NCBI GenBank assembly: GCA_965216255.1
Contig: OZ244148.1
Coordinates: forward strand, 5,084,001-5,148,000
Source: G965216255 sp965216255
Lineage (GTDB): Bacteria > Bacteroidota > Rhodothermia > Rhodothermales > Bin80
Length of the DNA: 64,000 nt
Direction: 5' to 3'
Shown: in pieces, positions 45,078 through 53,248 of the stretch
How positions within the stretch are numbered: the first letter of the stretch is position 1
Layout: each line of letters opens with the position of its first letter
Program-made: the position numbers and the translations under genes
The notes under the pieces: model-generated
The model's input: only the letters and a program-made list of their open reading frames with translations
Told to the model about the DNA's origin: nothing
Database searches by the model: none

Positions 45078-45486
45078 CCGCAGACCCTGTTTGGAGCACG
45101 GGCCATGGTACTTTATATTCGGTCTGCTGCACGGGCTGGCTGCCCCTGCTATTGCGCATGCGATCCAATACCATGACCGAGTTGAATACATGCCGAAGCG
45201 CCGGCCATTTAATGCGTCCGCTTCGCCGGGGACACCATTGGCGGCTGCGGGTGCCCATGAGTACCGGAGTTGCCATCCCCATGGAGCGGGAACCCATGTG
45301 GTCTGTGCCGTGTCTGCACGCCATGGCGTACGGAGCCGGTGGAAATTGATGGTTGGGACGACAAGTCTAGGGATGCTCCGTCGTTCATTTGTCGACCTGT
45401 CTGGCGATAGAGGCGGTATGTGGAATTTCGCGTTTCGTAAGTGATTCCCTACAGTTACACGATATAGCAGAGAAAATGCCAGGGGC
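45078..45486. other. Gene-free stretch between amidase gene and queA
   Basis: About 409 bases. A long open frame on the minus strand crosses it (44679-45617), but it runs mostly antisense to the amidase and has no family resemblance. No terminator with a T tract or clear promoter pair was found. Confidence 0.5.
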
Positions 45487-46533
45487 ATGAAACTCTCGAA
45501 GTTTACATACGAATACCCAACGGAACTGACAGCGAAGTATCCCGCCGAGCCGCGGGATTCCTCCCGGCTCATGGTGCTGAACCGCGCGGAGCGCACGATA
45601 GAGCACCGCCGATTCACGGATATCGTGGATTATTTTCGTGTCGGGGATGTCCTTGTATACAACGACACGAAGGTGTTTCCCGCGCGGCTGATGGGGGAAA
45701 AGGAGAAGACAGGGGCTCATATCGAAGTATTCCTGCTTCGGGAGCTGAATCCCGAAAGCCGACTCTGGGATGTCATTGTTGATCCGGCGCGCAAGATCCG
45801 AATTGGCAACAAGCTTTTTTTTGAAAACGGACTCATCGCCGAGGTCATCGACAACACCACGTCGCGTGGACGCACGATACGGTTCGTATTTGCGGGCACG
45901 AACCGCGAGTTGTATGCGAAGATTGACGAGATCGGCCAGACGCCGCTGCCGCCGTATATCAAGCGTGATGCCGAGCCGGAAGATCGTCATCGGTACCAGA
46001 CCATATTTGCCGTCCATCGCGGAGCGGTGGCGGCACCGACGGCCGGCCTTCATTTTACCCCGGAACTGCGTGCACGCCTGATCGATAATGGTGTGACGCT
46101 TGCGCCGGTCACGCTTCACGTCGGGCGCGGTACCTTCAGGGCCGTGGATGTCGAGGATCTCACCAAGCATCGCATGGATTCCGAGAATTACAACATTTCG
46201 GAGTCCACAGCCGAGGTGGTTAATGCGGCCCTTGTATCAGAACACTGCTCGGTCACAGCGCTTGGCACGACGGTGGTGCGGGCCATAGAAACGAGTCTGT
46301 CCGTGAGTAACAAGCTGAAGTGCCGCCGCGGGTGGACAGACAAGTTTATTTATCCTCCCTATGAATTCAAGATTGCGCAGCGGCTCATTACAAATTTTCA
46401 TAGGCCCAAGAGTACGCTGCTGATGCTGGTGGCGGCATTTGCGGGTTACGATTTTATTCAGGAGGCATACCGTGTGGCCAGAGAGGAGAAATACCGCCTG
46501 TTTTCCTTTGGTGACGCCATGCTCATTGTTTGA
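45487..46533 (+). CDS. queA: tRNA preQ1(34) S-adenosylmethionine ribosyltransferase-isomerase
   Basis: A 348-residue enzyme that makes epoxyqueuosine in tRNA. Characteristic parts are LVYNDTKVFPARLMGEK, PPYIKRDAEPEDRHRYQTIF, AAPTAGLHFTPEL, VTLHVGRGTFRAV, and the C-terminal NFHRPKSTLLMLVAAFAGYD. ATG 45487 gives the expected N-terminus (MKLSKFTYEYP). It begins a run of four close genes: queA, ispD, ispF and a DedA-family gene. Confidence 0.95.
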   Translation: MKLSKFTYEYPTELTAKYPAEPRDSSRLMVLNRAERTIEHRRFTDIVDYFRVGDVLVYNDTKVFPARLMGEKEKTGAHIEVFLLRELNPESRLWDVIVDPARKIRIGNKLFFENGLIAEVIDNTTSRGRTIRFVFAGTNRELYAKIDEIGQTPLPPYIKRDAEPEDRHRYQTIFAVHRGAVAAPTAGLHFTPELRARLIDNGVTLAPVTLHVGRGTFRAVDVEDLTKHRMDSENYNISESTAEVVNAALVSEHCSVTALGTTVVRAIETSLSVSNKLKCRRGWTDKFIYPPYEFKIAQRLITNFHRPKSTLLMLVAAFAGYDFIQEAYRVAREEKYRLFSFGDAMLIV

Positions 46534-46541
46534 GCCGAGCG

Positions 46542-47222
46542 ATGAACAAACCAGGAAGCGTGGCGGTGCTCGTTCCGGCTGCGGGCTATGGCAGCCGCCT
46601 AGGCGGCCTCAGGAAGCAGTTTCGGACGCTCGGAGGCGCAGCGCTGCTTGTGCAGACGCTGCGGGTTTTCGAGCGGCACTCGGAGGTGGACGATCTGTGC
46701 GTGGCCCTGCCGCCTACGATGGAGGGCGTTGGCTCTATTGGAAGACTTACCAAGCTCAGGGCCGTGGTGGAGGGAGGCGAGACGCGCAGTGCATCGGTGG
46801 CCGAAGCACTTCGGGCCACGGATGCCGATATTGTGCTGGTCCACGATGCCGTGCGTCCTTTTGTGGATGCAAGCATGGTATCGAGGGTGATTGAGGCCAC
46901 GCGCGAGCACGGTGCGGCGGCGCTTGCGATGCCGGTGATGGATACGGTTCGCTACGGCGTGGCCGGCCGCTTTGTGCGGAGCATATCGAGGTCTGATCTC
47001 TTTCGAATGCAGACGCCACAGGGCTTTATAAGAACCGTGCTGGAAGACGCCCTGGCCGCTGGCGCAGAGTCTACGGACGAAGTCGAGCCCGTCATGCGGC
47101 TTGGGCATCCCGTGCACATCGTCGAGGGCAGTGCCTGGAATTTCAAGATCACCACACCCATGGACTGGGAATTGGCGCGGCTGTTGTGGCCGCGTTGGCA
47201 GGAAGAATACTTATGCGCATAG
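46542..47222 (+). CDS. ispD: 2-C-methyl-D-erythritol 4-phosphate cytidylyltransferase
   Basis: A 226-residue nucleotidyltransferase of the MEP isoprenoid pathway. The CTP-binding N-terminus VLVPAAGYGSRLGGLRKQF, the HDAVRPFVDASMV signature, and the C-terminal STDEVEPVMRLGHPVHIVEGS and NFKITTPMDWELA match IspD. ATG 46542 is chosen; a TTG at 46530 would overlap queA. The gene overlaps ispF by ten bases. Confidence 0.95.
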   Translation: MNKPGSVAVLVPAAGYGSRLGGLRKQFRTLGGAALLVQTLRVFERHSEVDDLCVALPPTMEGVGSIGRLTKLRAVVEGGETRSASVAEALRATDADIVLVHDAVRPFVDASMVSRVIEATREHGAAALAMPVMDTVRYGVAGRFVRSISRSDLFRMQTPQGFIRTVLEDALAAGAESTDEVEPVMRLGHPVHIVEGSAWNFKITTPMDWELARLLWPRWQEEYLCA

Positions 47223-47686
47223 GCCTGGGATACGATGTCCACCGCCTTATTTCTGGCAGGCCGCTTGTACTGGGTGGCATAGTCGTACCTTCAGACAGGG
47301 GGCTCGAGGGACATTCGGATGCCGACGCGCTGCTGCACGCCGTGTGCGATGCGCTTCTCGGCGCGGCGGCGCTTGGAGACTTAGGTGCGCATTTCCCCGA
47401 TACCGATGACCGGTGGCGCGGCGCCCATAGCCGTGACTTGCTCTTGGCTGTTACAAGCATGCTGGCAGAGCATGGCTTCTGCGTTGTCAACGTGGACGCC
47501 ACAATAGCCATGGAGCGTCCGAAGGTGCGCCCGCTGATTGATGCCATGCGCCAGTCCATCGCCGGGATTCTGAATTTGACGGTGGGGCAGGTGTCCGTGA
47601 AGGCCACAACCGGTGAAGGCATGGGTTTTGTAGGACGCCAAGAAGGGGTTGCAGTATGGGCCGTCTGTCAAATAGAGGCCGAGTAG
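47213..47686 (+). CDS. ispF: 2-C-methyl-D-erythritol 2,4-cyclodiphosphate synthase
   Basis: A 157-residue trimeric enzyme acting two steps after IspD in the MEP pathway. The zinc ligands lie in GLGYDVHRL (Asp, His) and the following His in EGHSDADALLHAV. FPDTDDRWRGAHS and KATTGEGMGFVGRQEGVAVWA complete the family pattern. The start at 47213 lies inside the end of ispD, so the two are translationally coupled, as is common. Confidence 0.96.
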   Translation: MRIGLGYDVHRLISGRPLVLGGIVVPSDRGLEGHSDADALLHAVCDALLGAAALGDLGAHFPDTDDRWRGAHSRDLLLAVTSMLAEHGFCVVNVDATIAMERPKVRPLIDAMRQSIAGILNLTVGQVSVKATTGEGMGFVGRQEGVAVWAVCQIEAE

Positions 47687-48309
47687 TCGTGGAACCCGAC
47701 TTCAGCGAGCTTGTCCGACGCATGGCAGAACTGCCCACTCTGTCCGTGTACTTGGTGGTGGCAACGATATCGTATCTCGAGTACATACTGCCGCCTGTGC
47801 CGGGTGATGTGGTCGTCGTGTTTGCAGGATACATGGCGGGGCTAGGGCTGTTGGACGCCGGTCTGGTCGTGCTGCTTAGCACGGCAAGCGGTGCGGCCGG
47901 CTTTATGACGTTGTATTGGCTTGGACGCCGCCTGGGGGCGGCAGTGCCGGAGCGGCGTCGGATTCGCTTTCTCTCGGCTGCCAGGATTGACCGGGTACGT
48001 AGGTGGATGCAGCGATGGGGGTATGCGCTGGTGGTGGCTAACCGCTTCTTTAGCGGTGCCCGGTCGGTGGTTGCCTTGGTGGCTGGTATGGGGTCCATGC
48101 CGCGGGGCATGACGCTTTCCCTGGCCGCTGTGGGAGCCCTGGCTTGGGCAGCGCTCTTGACGGCGGCGGGCTTTGTGGTCGGTGGCCAATGGGAATTGGT
48201 TTCCGTGTATCTGGGACGTTACGGGCTGGCCGTGACGGGCGTGCTTCTGGGCGCGCTCTTGCTGCAGCTATGGCGCGAGAGATGGAGGATGCGCAATCAT
48301 GGTGCTTGA
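47656..48309 (+). CDS. DedA family (VTT domain) membrane protein
   Basis: A 217-residue inner-membrane protein with about five hydrophobic segments. The DedA core is visible: YLEYILPPVPGDVVVVFAGYMAG near the N-terminus and NRFFSGARSVVALVAGMGSMPRG, which carries the Arg conserved in the family. DedA proteins are linked to lipid carrier or phospholipid recycling. The ATG at 47656 overlaps ispF; a GTG at 47689, just after the ispF stop, is an equally good start. A promoter for the downstream tRNA-tuf operon overlaps its 3' end. Confidence 0.88.
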   Translation: MGRLSNRGRVVVEPDFSELVRRMAELPTLSVYLVVATISYLEYILPPVPGDVVVVFAGYMAGLGLLDAGLVVLLSTASGAAGFMTLYWLGRRLGAAVPERRRIRFLSAARIDRVRRWMQRWGYALVVANRFFSGARSVVALVAGMGSMPRGMTLSLAAVGALAWAALLTAAGFVVGGQWELVSVYLGRYGLAVTGVLLGALLLQLWRERWRMRNHGA

Positions 48310-48334
48310 CAATACGACCCGGAGTGCGTAACTT
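48306..48334 (+). promoter_or_regulatory. Strong promoter of the tRNA-tuf operon
   Basis: TTGACA at 48306-48311 and TAACTT at 48329-48334 are spaced by 17 bases, 30 bases before the first tRNA. A perfect -35 hexamer is seen directly. It overlaps the stop of the DedA gene. Confidence 0.65.
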
Positions 48335-48364
48335 CATAAGCTGTATCTATACTGCTGCCACCGC

Positions 48365-48437
48365 GCTGGCGTAGCTCAACCGGTAGAGCAGCTGATTTGT
48401 AATCAGCAGGTTGGGGGTTCGAGTCCCTTCGCCAGCT
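48365..48437 (+). tRNA. tRNA-Thr(TGT)
   Basis: A cloverleaf with acceptor stem GCTGGCG/CGCCAGC, anticodon stem GCTGA/TCAGC and loop TTTGTAA, giving anticodon TGT. GGTTCGAGTCC forms the T arm. CCA is not encoded. First of a four-tRNA cluster before tuf. Confidence 0.95.
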
Positions 48438-48507
48438 CTTCACGCGAAATTCGCGTGCCCTGTCGGCACTGCACACGGGATGGCCCATATAATCATGCTG
48501 CGATGAC

Positions 48508-48589
48508 GGGCAGGTACCCAAGCGGTCAACGGGGGCAGACTGTAAATCTGCTGGCTAAGCCTTCGGAGGTTCGAATCCTTCCCTGCCCA
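48508..48589 (+). tRNA. tRNA-Tyr(GTA)
   Basis: Acceptor stem GGGCAGG/CCTGCCC, anticodon loop CTGTAAA with anticodon GTA, and a long variable arm (class II), as expected for bacterial tRNA-Tyr. Confidence 0.95.
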
Positions 48590-48630
48590 CCCACTATATC
48601 TGGAACATTTGCCCTGAGCATCCGGGCGAC

Positions 48631-48703
48631 GCGGGAGTAGCTCAGTTGGTAGAGCATCAGCCTTCCAAGCTGAGGGTCGCGAGTTCGAATCTCGTCTCCC
48701 GCT
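48631..48703 (+). tRNA. tRNA-Gly(TCC)
   Basis: Acceptor stem GCGGGAG/CTCCCGC, anticodon stem TCAGC/GCTGA with loop CTTCCAA (anticodon TCC), and T arm GAGTTCGAATCTC. Confidence 0.95.
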
Positions 48704-48748
48704 CCTTTGATGCCGGCCGCTCGCCGTCGCACATAGGATGTCGATCCT

Positions 48749-48820
<72 letters not shown>

Positions 48821-48855
48821 CCATGACCCATTTTTCTTCATAACTACGGCATACT

Positions 48856-50046
48856 ATGGCAAAGCAGCATTTTCAGCGTACGAAGCCGCACGTGAATGTG
48901 GGCACGATTGGTCATGTGGACCATGGAAAGACGACGCTGACGGCGGCGATCACGAAGGTGCTTCACGACCGTTTTGGAGGCACGGAGGTTCGTTCGTTTG
49001 ATTCGATTGACAATGCTCCGGAGGAGCGGGAGCGGGGCATTACGATCGCGACGGCGCATGTGGAATACGAGACGGATGCGCGGCATTATGCGCATGTGGA
49101 CTGTCCGGGTCACGCGGACTATGTAAAGAACATGGTTACGGGTGCGGCACAGATGGACGGCGCGATATTGGTGGTGGACGCCTCGGACGGTCCGATGCCT
49201 CAGACGCGGGAGCACATACTGTTGGCGCGTCAGGTAGGGGTGCCCTACATCGTGGTATTCATGAACAAGGTGGATTTGGTGGATGACGAGGAGTTGTTGG
49301 AGTTGGTGGAGTTGGAGGTACGGGAGTTATTGGACCAGTACGAATTCCCGGGGAATGCCATTCCGGTGGTATTGGGATCGGCGCTGGGCGCGCTCAACGG
49401 TGAGTCGGAGTGGGAGGAGAAGATCATGGAATTGATGTCAACGGTGGACACGTACATTCCGATGCCGGAGCGGGAGAAGGACAAGCCGTTTTTGATGCCG
49501 GTGGAGGACGTGTTTTCGATTACGGGTCGGGGGACGGTAGCCACGGGCCGGATTGAGCGGGGGATAGTGCGAACGGGTGAGAAGGTGGATATCGTGGGTA
49601 TTCGGCCGGAGAAGTCGAGCACGACGGTAACGGGAGTGGAGATGTTTCGCAAGATTCTGGACGAGGGTCAGGCGGGTGACAACGTGGGTTTGTTGCTGCG
49701 CGGAGTGGCGAAGGACGGGGTGGAGCGTGGGCAGGTGGTTGTGCATCCGGGTTCGATCACGCCGCACCGGGAGTTTGAATGTGAGGTGTACGTGTTGAGC
49801 AAGGATGAGGGTGGACGTCACACGCCCTTTTTCAAGGGATACCGGCCGCAGTTTTATTTCCGTACGACGGACGTGACGGGGGACATTGAGTTGCCGGGCC
49901 AGGTAGAGATGGTCATGCCGGGGGACAACACGCAGTTCAAGGTACAGCTCATCCAGCCGGTGGCGATGGAACAGGGGCTGCGCTTTGCCATCCGCGAAGG
50001 CGGCCGCACTGTCGGCGCCGGCGTGGTCTCGAAAATCCTTGACTGA
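48856..50046 (+). CDS. tuf: Elongation factor Tu
   Basis: A 396-residue GTPase that delivers aminoacyl-tRNA to the ribosome. G motifs are GHVDHGKTTL, the effector region RERGITIATAHVEYET, DCPGHADYVKNM, NKVDLV and GSALGAL. Domains II and III are complete (FSITGRGTVATGRIERG, GDNTQFKVQLIQPV, EGGRTVGAGVVSKIL). Codon use is odd: of 26 Leu codons I count 15 TTG and one TTA, while adjacent ribosomal and rpo genes favour CTG. The last 100 bases look like the rest of the genome. This mosaic may reflect conversion with another tuf copy. Confidence 0.97.
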   Translation: MAKQHFQRTKPHVNVGTIGHVDHGKTTLTAAITKVLHDRFGGTEVRSFDSIDNAPEERERGITIATAHVEYETDARHYAHVDCPGHADYVKNMVTGAAQMDGAILVVDASDGPMPQTREHILLARQVGVPYIVVFMNKVDLVDDEELLELVELEVRELLDQYEFPGNAIPVVLGSALGALNGESEWEEKIMELMSTVDTYIPMPEREKDKPFLMPVEDVFSITGRGTVATGRIERGIVRTGEKVDIVGIRPEKSSTTVTGVEMFRKILDEGQAGDNVGLLLRGVAKDGVERGQVVVHPGSITPHREFECEVYVLSKDEGGRHTPFFKGYRPQFYFRTTDVTGDIELPGQVEMVMPGDNTQFKVQLIQPVAMEQGLRFAIREGGRTVGAGVVSKILD

Positions 50047-50056
50047 CGGTCGCAAA

Positions 50057-50132
50057 ACGGGCGTAGCTCAACTGGCAGAGCGGCGGTCTCCAAAACCGCA
50101 GGTTGTGGGTTCAAGTCCTACCGCCCGTGCCA
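50057..50132 (+). tRNA. tRNA-Trp(CCA)
   Basis: Acceptor stem ACGGGCG/CGCCCGT, anticodon stem GCGGT/ACCGC with loop CTCCAAA (anticodon CCA). The 3' CCA is encoded (50130-50132), unlike the four tRNAs upstream of tuf. It lies between tuf and secE, its usual place. Confidence 0.95.
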
Positions 50133-50172
50133 CATTTAGGAAACACGGCTACATGCTAATGACGGGCGCACC

Positions 50173-50370
50173 ATGACCAAGTTTGCGGCAAAGATTCGCG
50201 GCTACATGAGCGACGTGATGACGGAGATGCGGAAGGTGACCTGGCCCAAGCGCAAGGAGCTCGTAAGCAATACCGTTGTCACGCTGGTGGCCAGCGTGGC
50301 CCTGGCCCTTTTTATCTTCGGGGCTGACCGCGTTATCAGTTTCATTCTGGATATAGTATATCCGGGGTAG
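50173..50370 (+). CDS. secE: Preprotein translocase subunit SecE
   Basis: A 65-residue inner-membrane subunit of the SecYEG channel, of the short single-span type. The amphipathic helix YMSDVMTEMRKVTWPKRKEL carries the conserved VTWPxRxEL motif, followed by one span (TVVTLVASVALALFIFGADRV). It precedes nusG by ten bases, the standard order. Confidence 0.96.
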   Translation: MTKFAAKIRGYMSDVMTEMRKVTWPKRKELVSNTVVTLVASVALALFIFGADRVISFILDIVYPG

Positions 50371-50380
50371 CGATATTTCC

Positions 50381-50929
50381 ATGCAACATTACGCAGACCC
50401 CAAGTGGTATGTGCTGCGGACGTTTTCCGGGCACGAAAAGAAAGTCAAGCAGTATCTCGAAAGCGAAGTCGAGCGGCTGCATCTGGAAGACCGGCTAACC
50501 GGCATCCTCATTCCGACCGAGACGGTCTTTGAAATGCGCAGCGGCAAGAAACGCACGCGAGAGAAGCGCTTCTTTCCCGGCTACATCCTCATCCAGGCTG
50601 CGATGGACAGCGAACTGCAGCATGTGGTGGCGGGACTGCCTTCGGTTATAGGCTTCTTGGGTGCGGGAGATCAGGCCACTCCACTGCGACCCGAGGAGGT
50701 TACCCGGATAATGGGGCGAGTCGAAGATGCCCGTGAATCCGGTGAAAAGCCCGCCATGCCCTTTGTTAGCGGGGATGCCGTCAAGGTGGTTGATGGACCC
50801 TTCAATAACTTTACGGGCTTTGTGGACGAGGTATATGCGGACAAGATGAAGGTGCGCGTTTTGGTTTCCATCTTTGGGCGCAAGACCCCTTTGGAACTGA
50901 ATTACCTTCAGGTCGAGCTAGAGCAGTAG
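50381..50929 (+). CDS. nusG: Transcription termination/antitermination factor NusG
   Basis: A 182-residue protein that binds RNA polymerase and links it to ribosome or Rho. The NGN domain starts with KWYVLRTFSGHEKKVKQYLE and includes KRFFPGYILIQ. The C-terminal KOW domain reads FVSGDAVKVVDGPFNNFTGFVDEV. It precedes the ribosomal protein genes after a 105-base gap. Confidence 0.96.
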   Translation: MQHYADPKWYVLRTFSGHEKKVKQYLESEVERLHLEDRLTGILIPTETVFEMRSGKKRTREKRFFPGYILIQAAMDSELQHVVAGLPSVIGFLGAGDQATPLRPEEVTRIMGRVEDARESGEKPAMPFVSGDAVKVVDGPFNNFTGFVDEVYADKMKVRVLVSIFGRKTPLELNYLQVELEQ

Positions 50930-51034
50930 AAATCCCGCAAGAGTCCCGTCATGTGCCGGAACTTGACACAGCGTGTTGCATTTCAAGAGGCTGCGACGTA
51001 GCTGCCAGTAGCCACATCACCCCGGACCCGTGCC

Positions 51035-51469
51035 ATGGCGAAGCAAATTGATAGCCTGATCAAACTGCAAATCAAGGCAGGGCAGGCCAATCCTGCTCCG
51101 CCCATCGGGCCCGCGCTGGGACAGCACGGGGTGAATATCATGGAATTCTGCAAGCAATTCAACGCGGCGACGCAGGATCGCATGGGACTCGTGCTGCCGG
51201 TAGTCATCACCGTTTTTGCCGACAAGTCCTTCAGTTTTGTCGTCAAGAGTCCGCCGGCTGCCGTGCTGCTCTTGATGGCGGCTGGTGTCGAGAGCGGCGC
51301 GCAGGATTCCATCCGCGAACGGGCAGGTGCCGTAACGTGGGAGGCGTGCAGGGAGATCGCACAGCAGAAGATGAATGACCTCAACGCGTACGACCTGGAT
51401 CGTGCCGCTTCCATGATTGCAGGCACGGCGCGCTCCATGGGTATTTTCGTGGAAGGGCGCCCAAGTTAA
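51035..51469 (+). CDS. rplK: 50S ribosomal protein L11
   Basis: A 144-residue ribosomal protein of the GTPase-associated centre. ANPAPPIGPALGQHGVNIMEF is the conserved N-terminal segment; FVVKSPPAAVLLL and MNDLNAYDLDRAASMIAGTARSMGI form the rRNA-binding C-terminus. It is the first gene of the L11-L1-L10-L12 group. Confidence 0.97.
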   Translation: MAKQIDSLIKLQIKAGQANPAPPIGPALGQHGVNIMEFCKQFNAATQDRMGLVLPVVITVFADKSFSFVVKSPPAAVLLLMAAGVESGAQDSIRERAGAVTWEACREIAQQKMNDLNAYDLDRAASMIAGTARSMGIFVEGRPS

Positions 51470-51481
51470 ACGCAGATCACC

Positions 51482-52192
51482 ATGCCCAAAAGAGGTAAGC
51501 GCTACGTAGCGGCCACCGCAACCATCAAAGAGCAGGGGCCGGGGCCCTATACGCTGGAACAGGCCACTGCAGCCATCAAGGCCGTGGGGAGTGGAGGCTT
51601 TGACGAATCCGTGGATATGGATCTCAGGCTAGGCGTCGACCCGCGCCATGCGGACCAGATGGTGCGGGGAAGTGTGTCGCTGCCTCACGGAACCGGCCGA
51701 AAAGTACGGGTGCTGGTGTTGGCAAACGAATCCAAGCAGCAGGAAGCCGTCGCGGCCGGAGCGGACCATGTCGGGCTGGAGGACTATGTTAAGCGTATTC
51801 AGGAGGGCTGGACGGACATTGATGTCGTCATTGCAACGCCGGATGTCATGGCCAAAGTAGGCCGCCTCGGGCGCATCCTGGGACCGCGCGGGCTCATGCC
51901 AAATCCCAAGAGCGGCACCGTTACCATGGATGTGGAGGAAGCCGTGCAGCAAGTCAAGGCAGGCAAGATAGATTTCCGGGTAGACAAGCAGGGGAACCTG
52001 CATTCAGGCATAGGTCGCGTCTCGTTTACGGCGGCCCAGTTGCACGAAAATGCCCGTGCGTTCCTGCTGGCGGTCTTGCGGCTACGGCCAGCCTCGGCCA
52101 AAGGCACCTACGTGCGGTCGATTACACTGTCCGCGACGATGGGACCCGCCATCGAAATAGCTCGCACTGAGGTGCTCAACATCGCGCGCTAA
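51482..52192 (+). CDS. rplA: 50S ribosomal protein L1
   Basis: A 236-residue protein of the L1 stalk. Features are SVDMDLRLGVDPRHADQMVRG, GRLGRILGPRGLMPNPKSGT, and GKIDFRVDKQGNLHSGIGRVSF. L1 commonly represses its own operon by binding mRNA; no such site was mapped here. It starts 12 bases after rplK. Confidence 0.97.
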   Translation: MPKRGKRYVAATATIKEQGPGPYTLEQATAAIKAVGSGGFDESVDMDLRLGVDPRHADQMVRGSVSLPHGTGRKVRVLVLANESKQQEAVAAGADHVGLEDYVKRIQEGWTDIDVVIATPDVMAKVGRLGRILGPRGLMPNPKSGTVTMDVEEAVQQVKAGKIDFRVDKQGNLHSGIGRVSFTAAQLHENARAFLLAVLRLRPASAKGTYVRSITLSATMGPAIEIARTEVLNIAR

Positions 52193-52196
52193 AGCC

Positions 52197-52715
52197 ATGT
52201 CCCTAACCAGAGAGCAGAAGGCTTCGCAGATCGCTCAGGTTGTTGCCCAGTTGGACCGGGCAAAAGCCGTGTATCTGACGGACTACAAGGGCCTGAATGT
52301 GGATCAGGTCAATGACCTCAGAAACCGATTTCGTGCCTCCGGCGTGGAATACAGGGTGGTAAAGAACACGCTGCTGCGACGTGCGCTTGAGCAGGTAGGC
52401 GGATACGAGGGACTGTACGAGTATCTGCACGGGCCAACCGCTGCGGCCTTCAGCGGCGAACCGTCGGCAGCTGCCCGTGTAATCAAGGAATTTGTCAAGA
52501 TGACGCCGATCAGGGCGCCAGAGCTAAAAGCAGCTTTCGTTGACGGATCCTTGTACGGCGGAGCGGAGATCGATGCGCTGGCTTCTCTGAAATCACGAGA
52601 CGACCTCCTGGGGGACATACTAGGACTGCTGCAATCACCGATTTGCAGCATTGCCGGAGCTGTCCAGGCTCCGGGTTCAACGCTGGCTTCCCTATTGGTG
52701 GCCATGCAGGAATAG
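52197..52715 (+). CDS. rplJ: 50S ribosomal protein L10
   Basis: A 172-residue protein that anchors L7/L12 dimers on the ribosome. KAVYLTDYKGLNVDQVNDLRNRFR and YRVVKNTLLRRAL are the rRNA-binding signature, and the C-terminal helix (LQAPGSTLASLLVAMQE-type) binds L7/L12. It starts four bases after rplA, so there is no room for a long L10 leader. Confidence 0.96.
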   Translation: MSLTREQKASQIAQVVAQLDRAKAVYLTDYKGLNVDQVNDLRNRFRASGVEYRVVKNTLLRRALEQVGGYEGLYEYLHGPTAAAFSGEPSAAARVIKEFVKMTPIRAPELKAAFVDGSLYGGAEIDALASLKSRDDLLGDILGLLQSPICSIAGAVQAPGSTLASLLVAMQE

Positions 52716-52791
52716 GGCATTCTTTTATCAACCTTAAAATGCGGCGCAGTTCTTTGACGAGCCTAGACCGCCGCTGGAGGAAAACGCAACT

Positions 52792-53172
52792 ATGGCAGAC
52801 ATCAAAGAACTCGCAGAACAGCTTGTAGCGCTTACCATAAAGGAAGCCAGCGAGCTTGCGCAGCTGCTCGAAGCAGACTACGGCATCCGGCCTGCTGCTG
52901 CGGCTGTGGCCGCAGCGCCCGCCAGTGCCGCAGGCGAGGCTGCCGCAGAAGTGGAAGAGCAGACGGAATTCACGGTCATCCTCAAGGGCTTCGGTGGCCA
53001 GAAGATAGCCGTAATCAAGGAAATACGGGCCATTACCGGTCTTGGACTTAAGGATGCGAAGGCGCTCGTGGATGGCGTGCCGAAGGAGGTCAAGGAGGCC
53101 GTTTCAAAAGAAGAGGCAGAGGAAATCCGCACCCGACTCGAGGCAGCCGGGGCGGAAGTGGAGGTGAAATAG
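52792..53172 (+). CDS. rplL: 50S ribosomal protein L7/L12
   Basis: A 126-residue stalk protein. The N-terminal dimerisation helix ELAEQLVALTIKEASELAQL, the Ala-rich hinge (about residues 42-58), and the C-terminal factor-binding domain (EFTVILKGFGGQKIAVIKEI, LGLKDAKALVDGVPK) are all present. GAGG lies upstream of the ATG at the expected distance. Confidence 0.97.
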   Translation: MADIKELAEQLVALTIKEASELAQLLEADYGIRPAAAAVAAAPASAAGEAAAEVEEQTEFTVILKGFGGQKIAVIKEIRAITGLGLKDAKALVDGVPKEVKEAVSKEEAEEIRTRLEAAGAEVEVK

Positions 53173-53248
53173 CCGCCGCGGCGTGCGCCCGCCATAGGAC
53201 GCTGATAACTGCCCGTGCTGCCAATTACCAACCATTGCAATTCCGCTT

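Noticed and set aside
44679..45617. Long minus-strand open frame across the amidase end and the gap before queA
   Set aside because: Mostly antisense to the amidase gene, no family resemblance, and composition of a shadow frame.
50963..50990. Promoter before rplK (TTGACA at 50963-50968)
   Set aside because: The -35 hexamer is perfect, but no -10-like sequence occurs 16-19 bases downstream.
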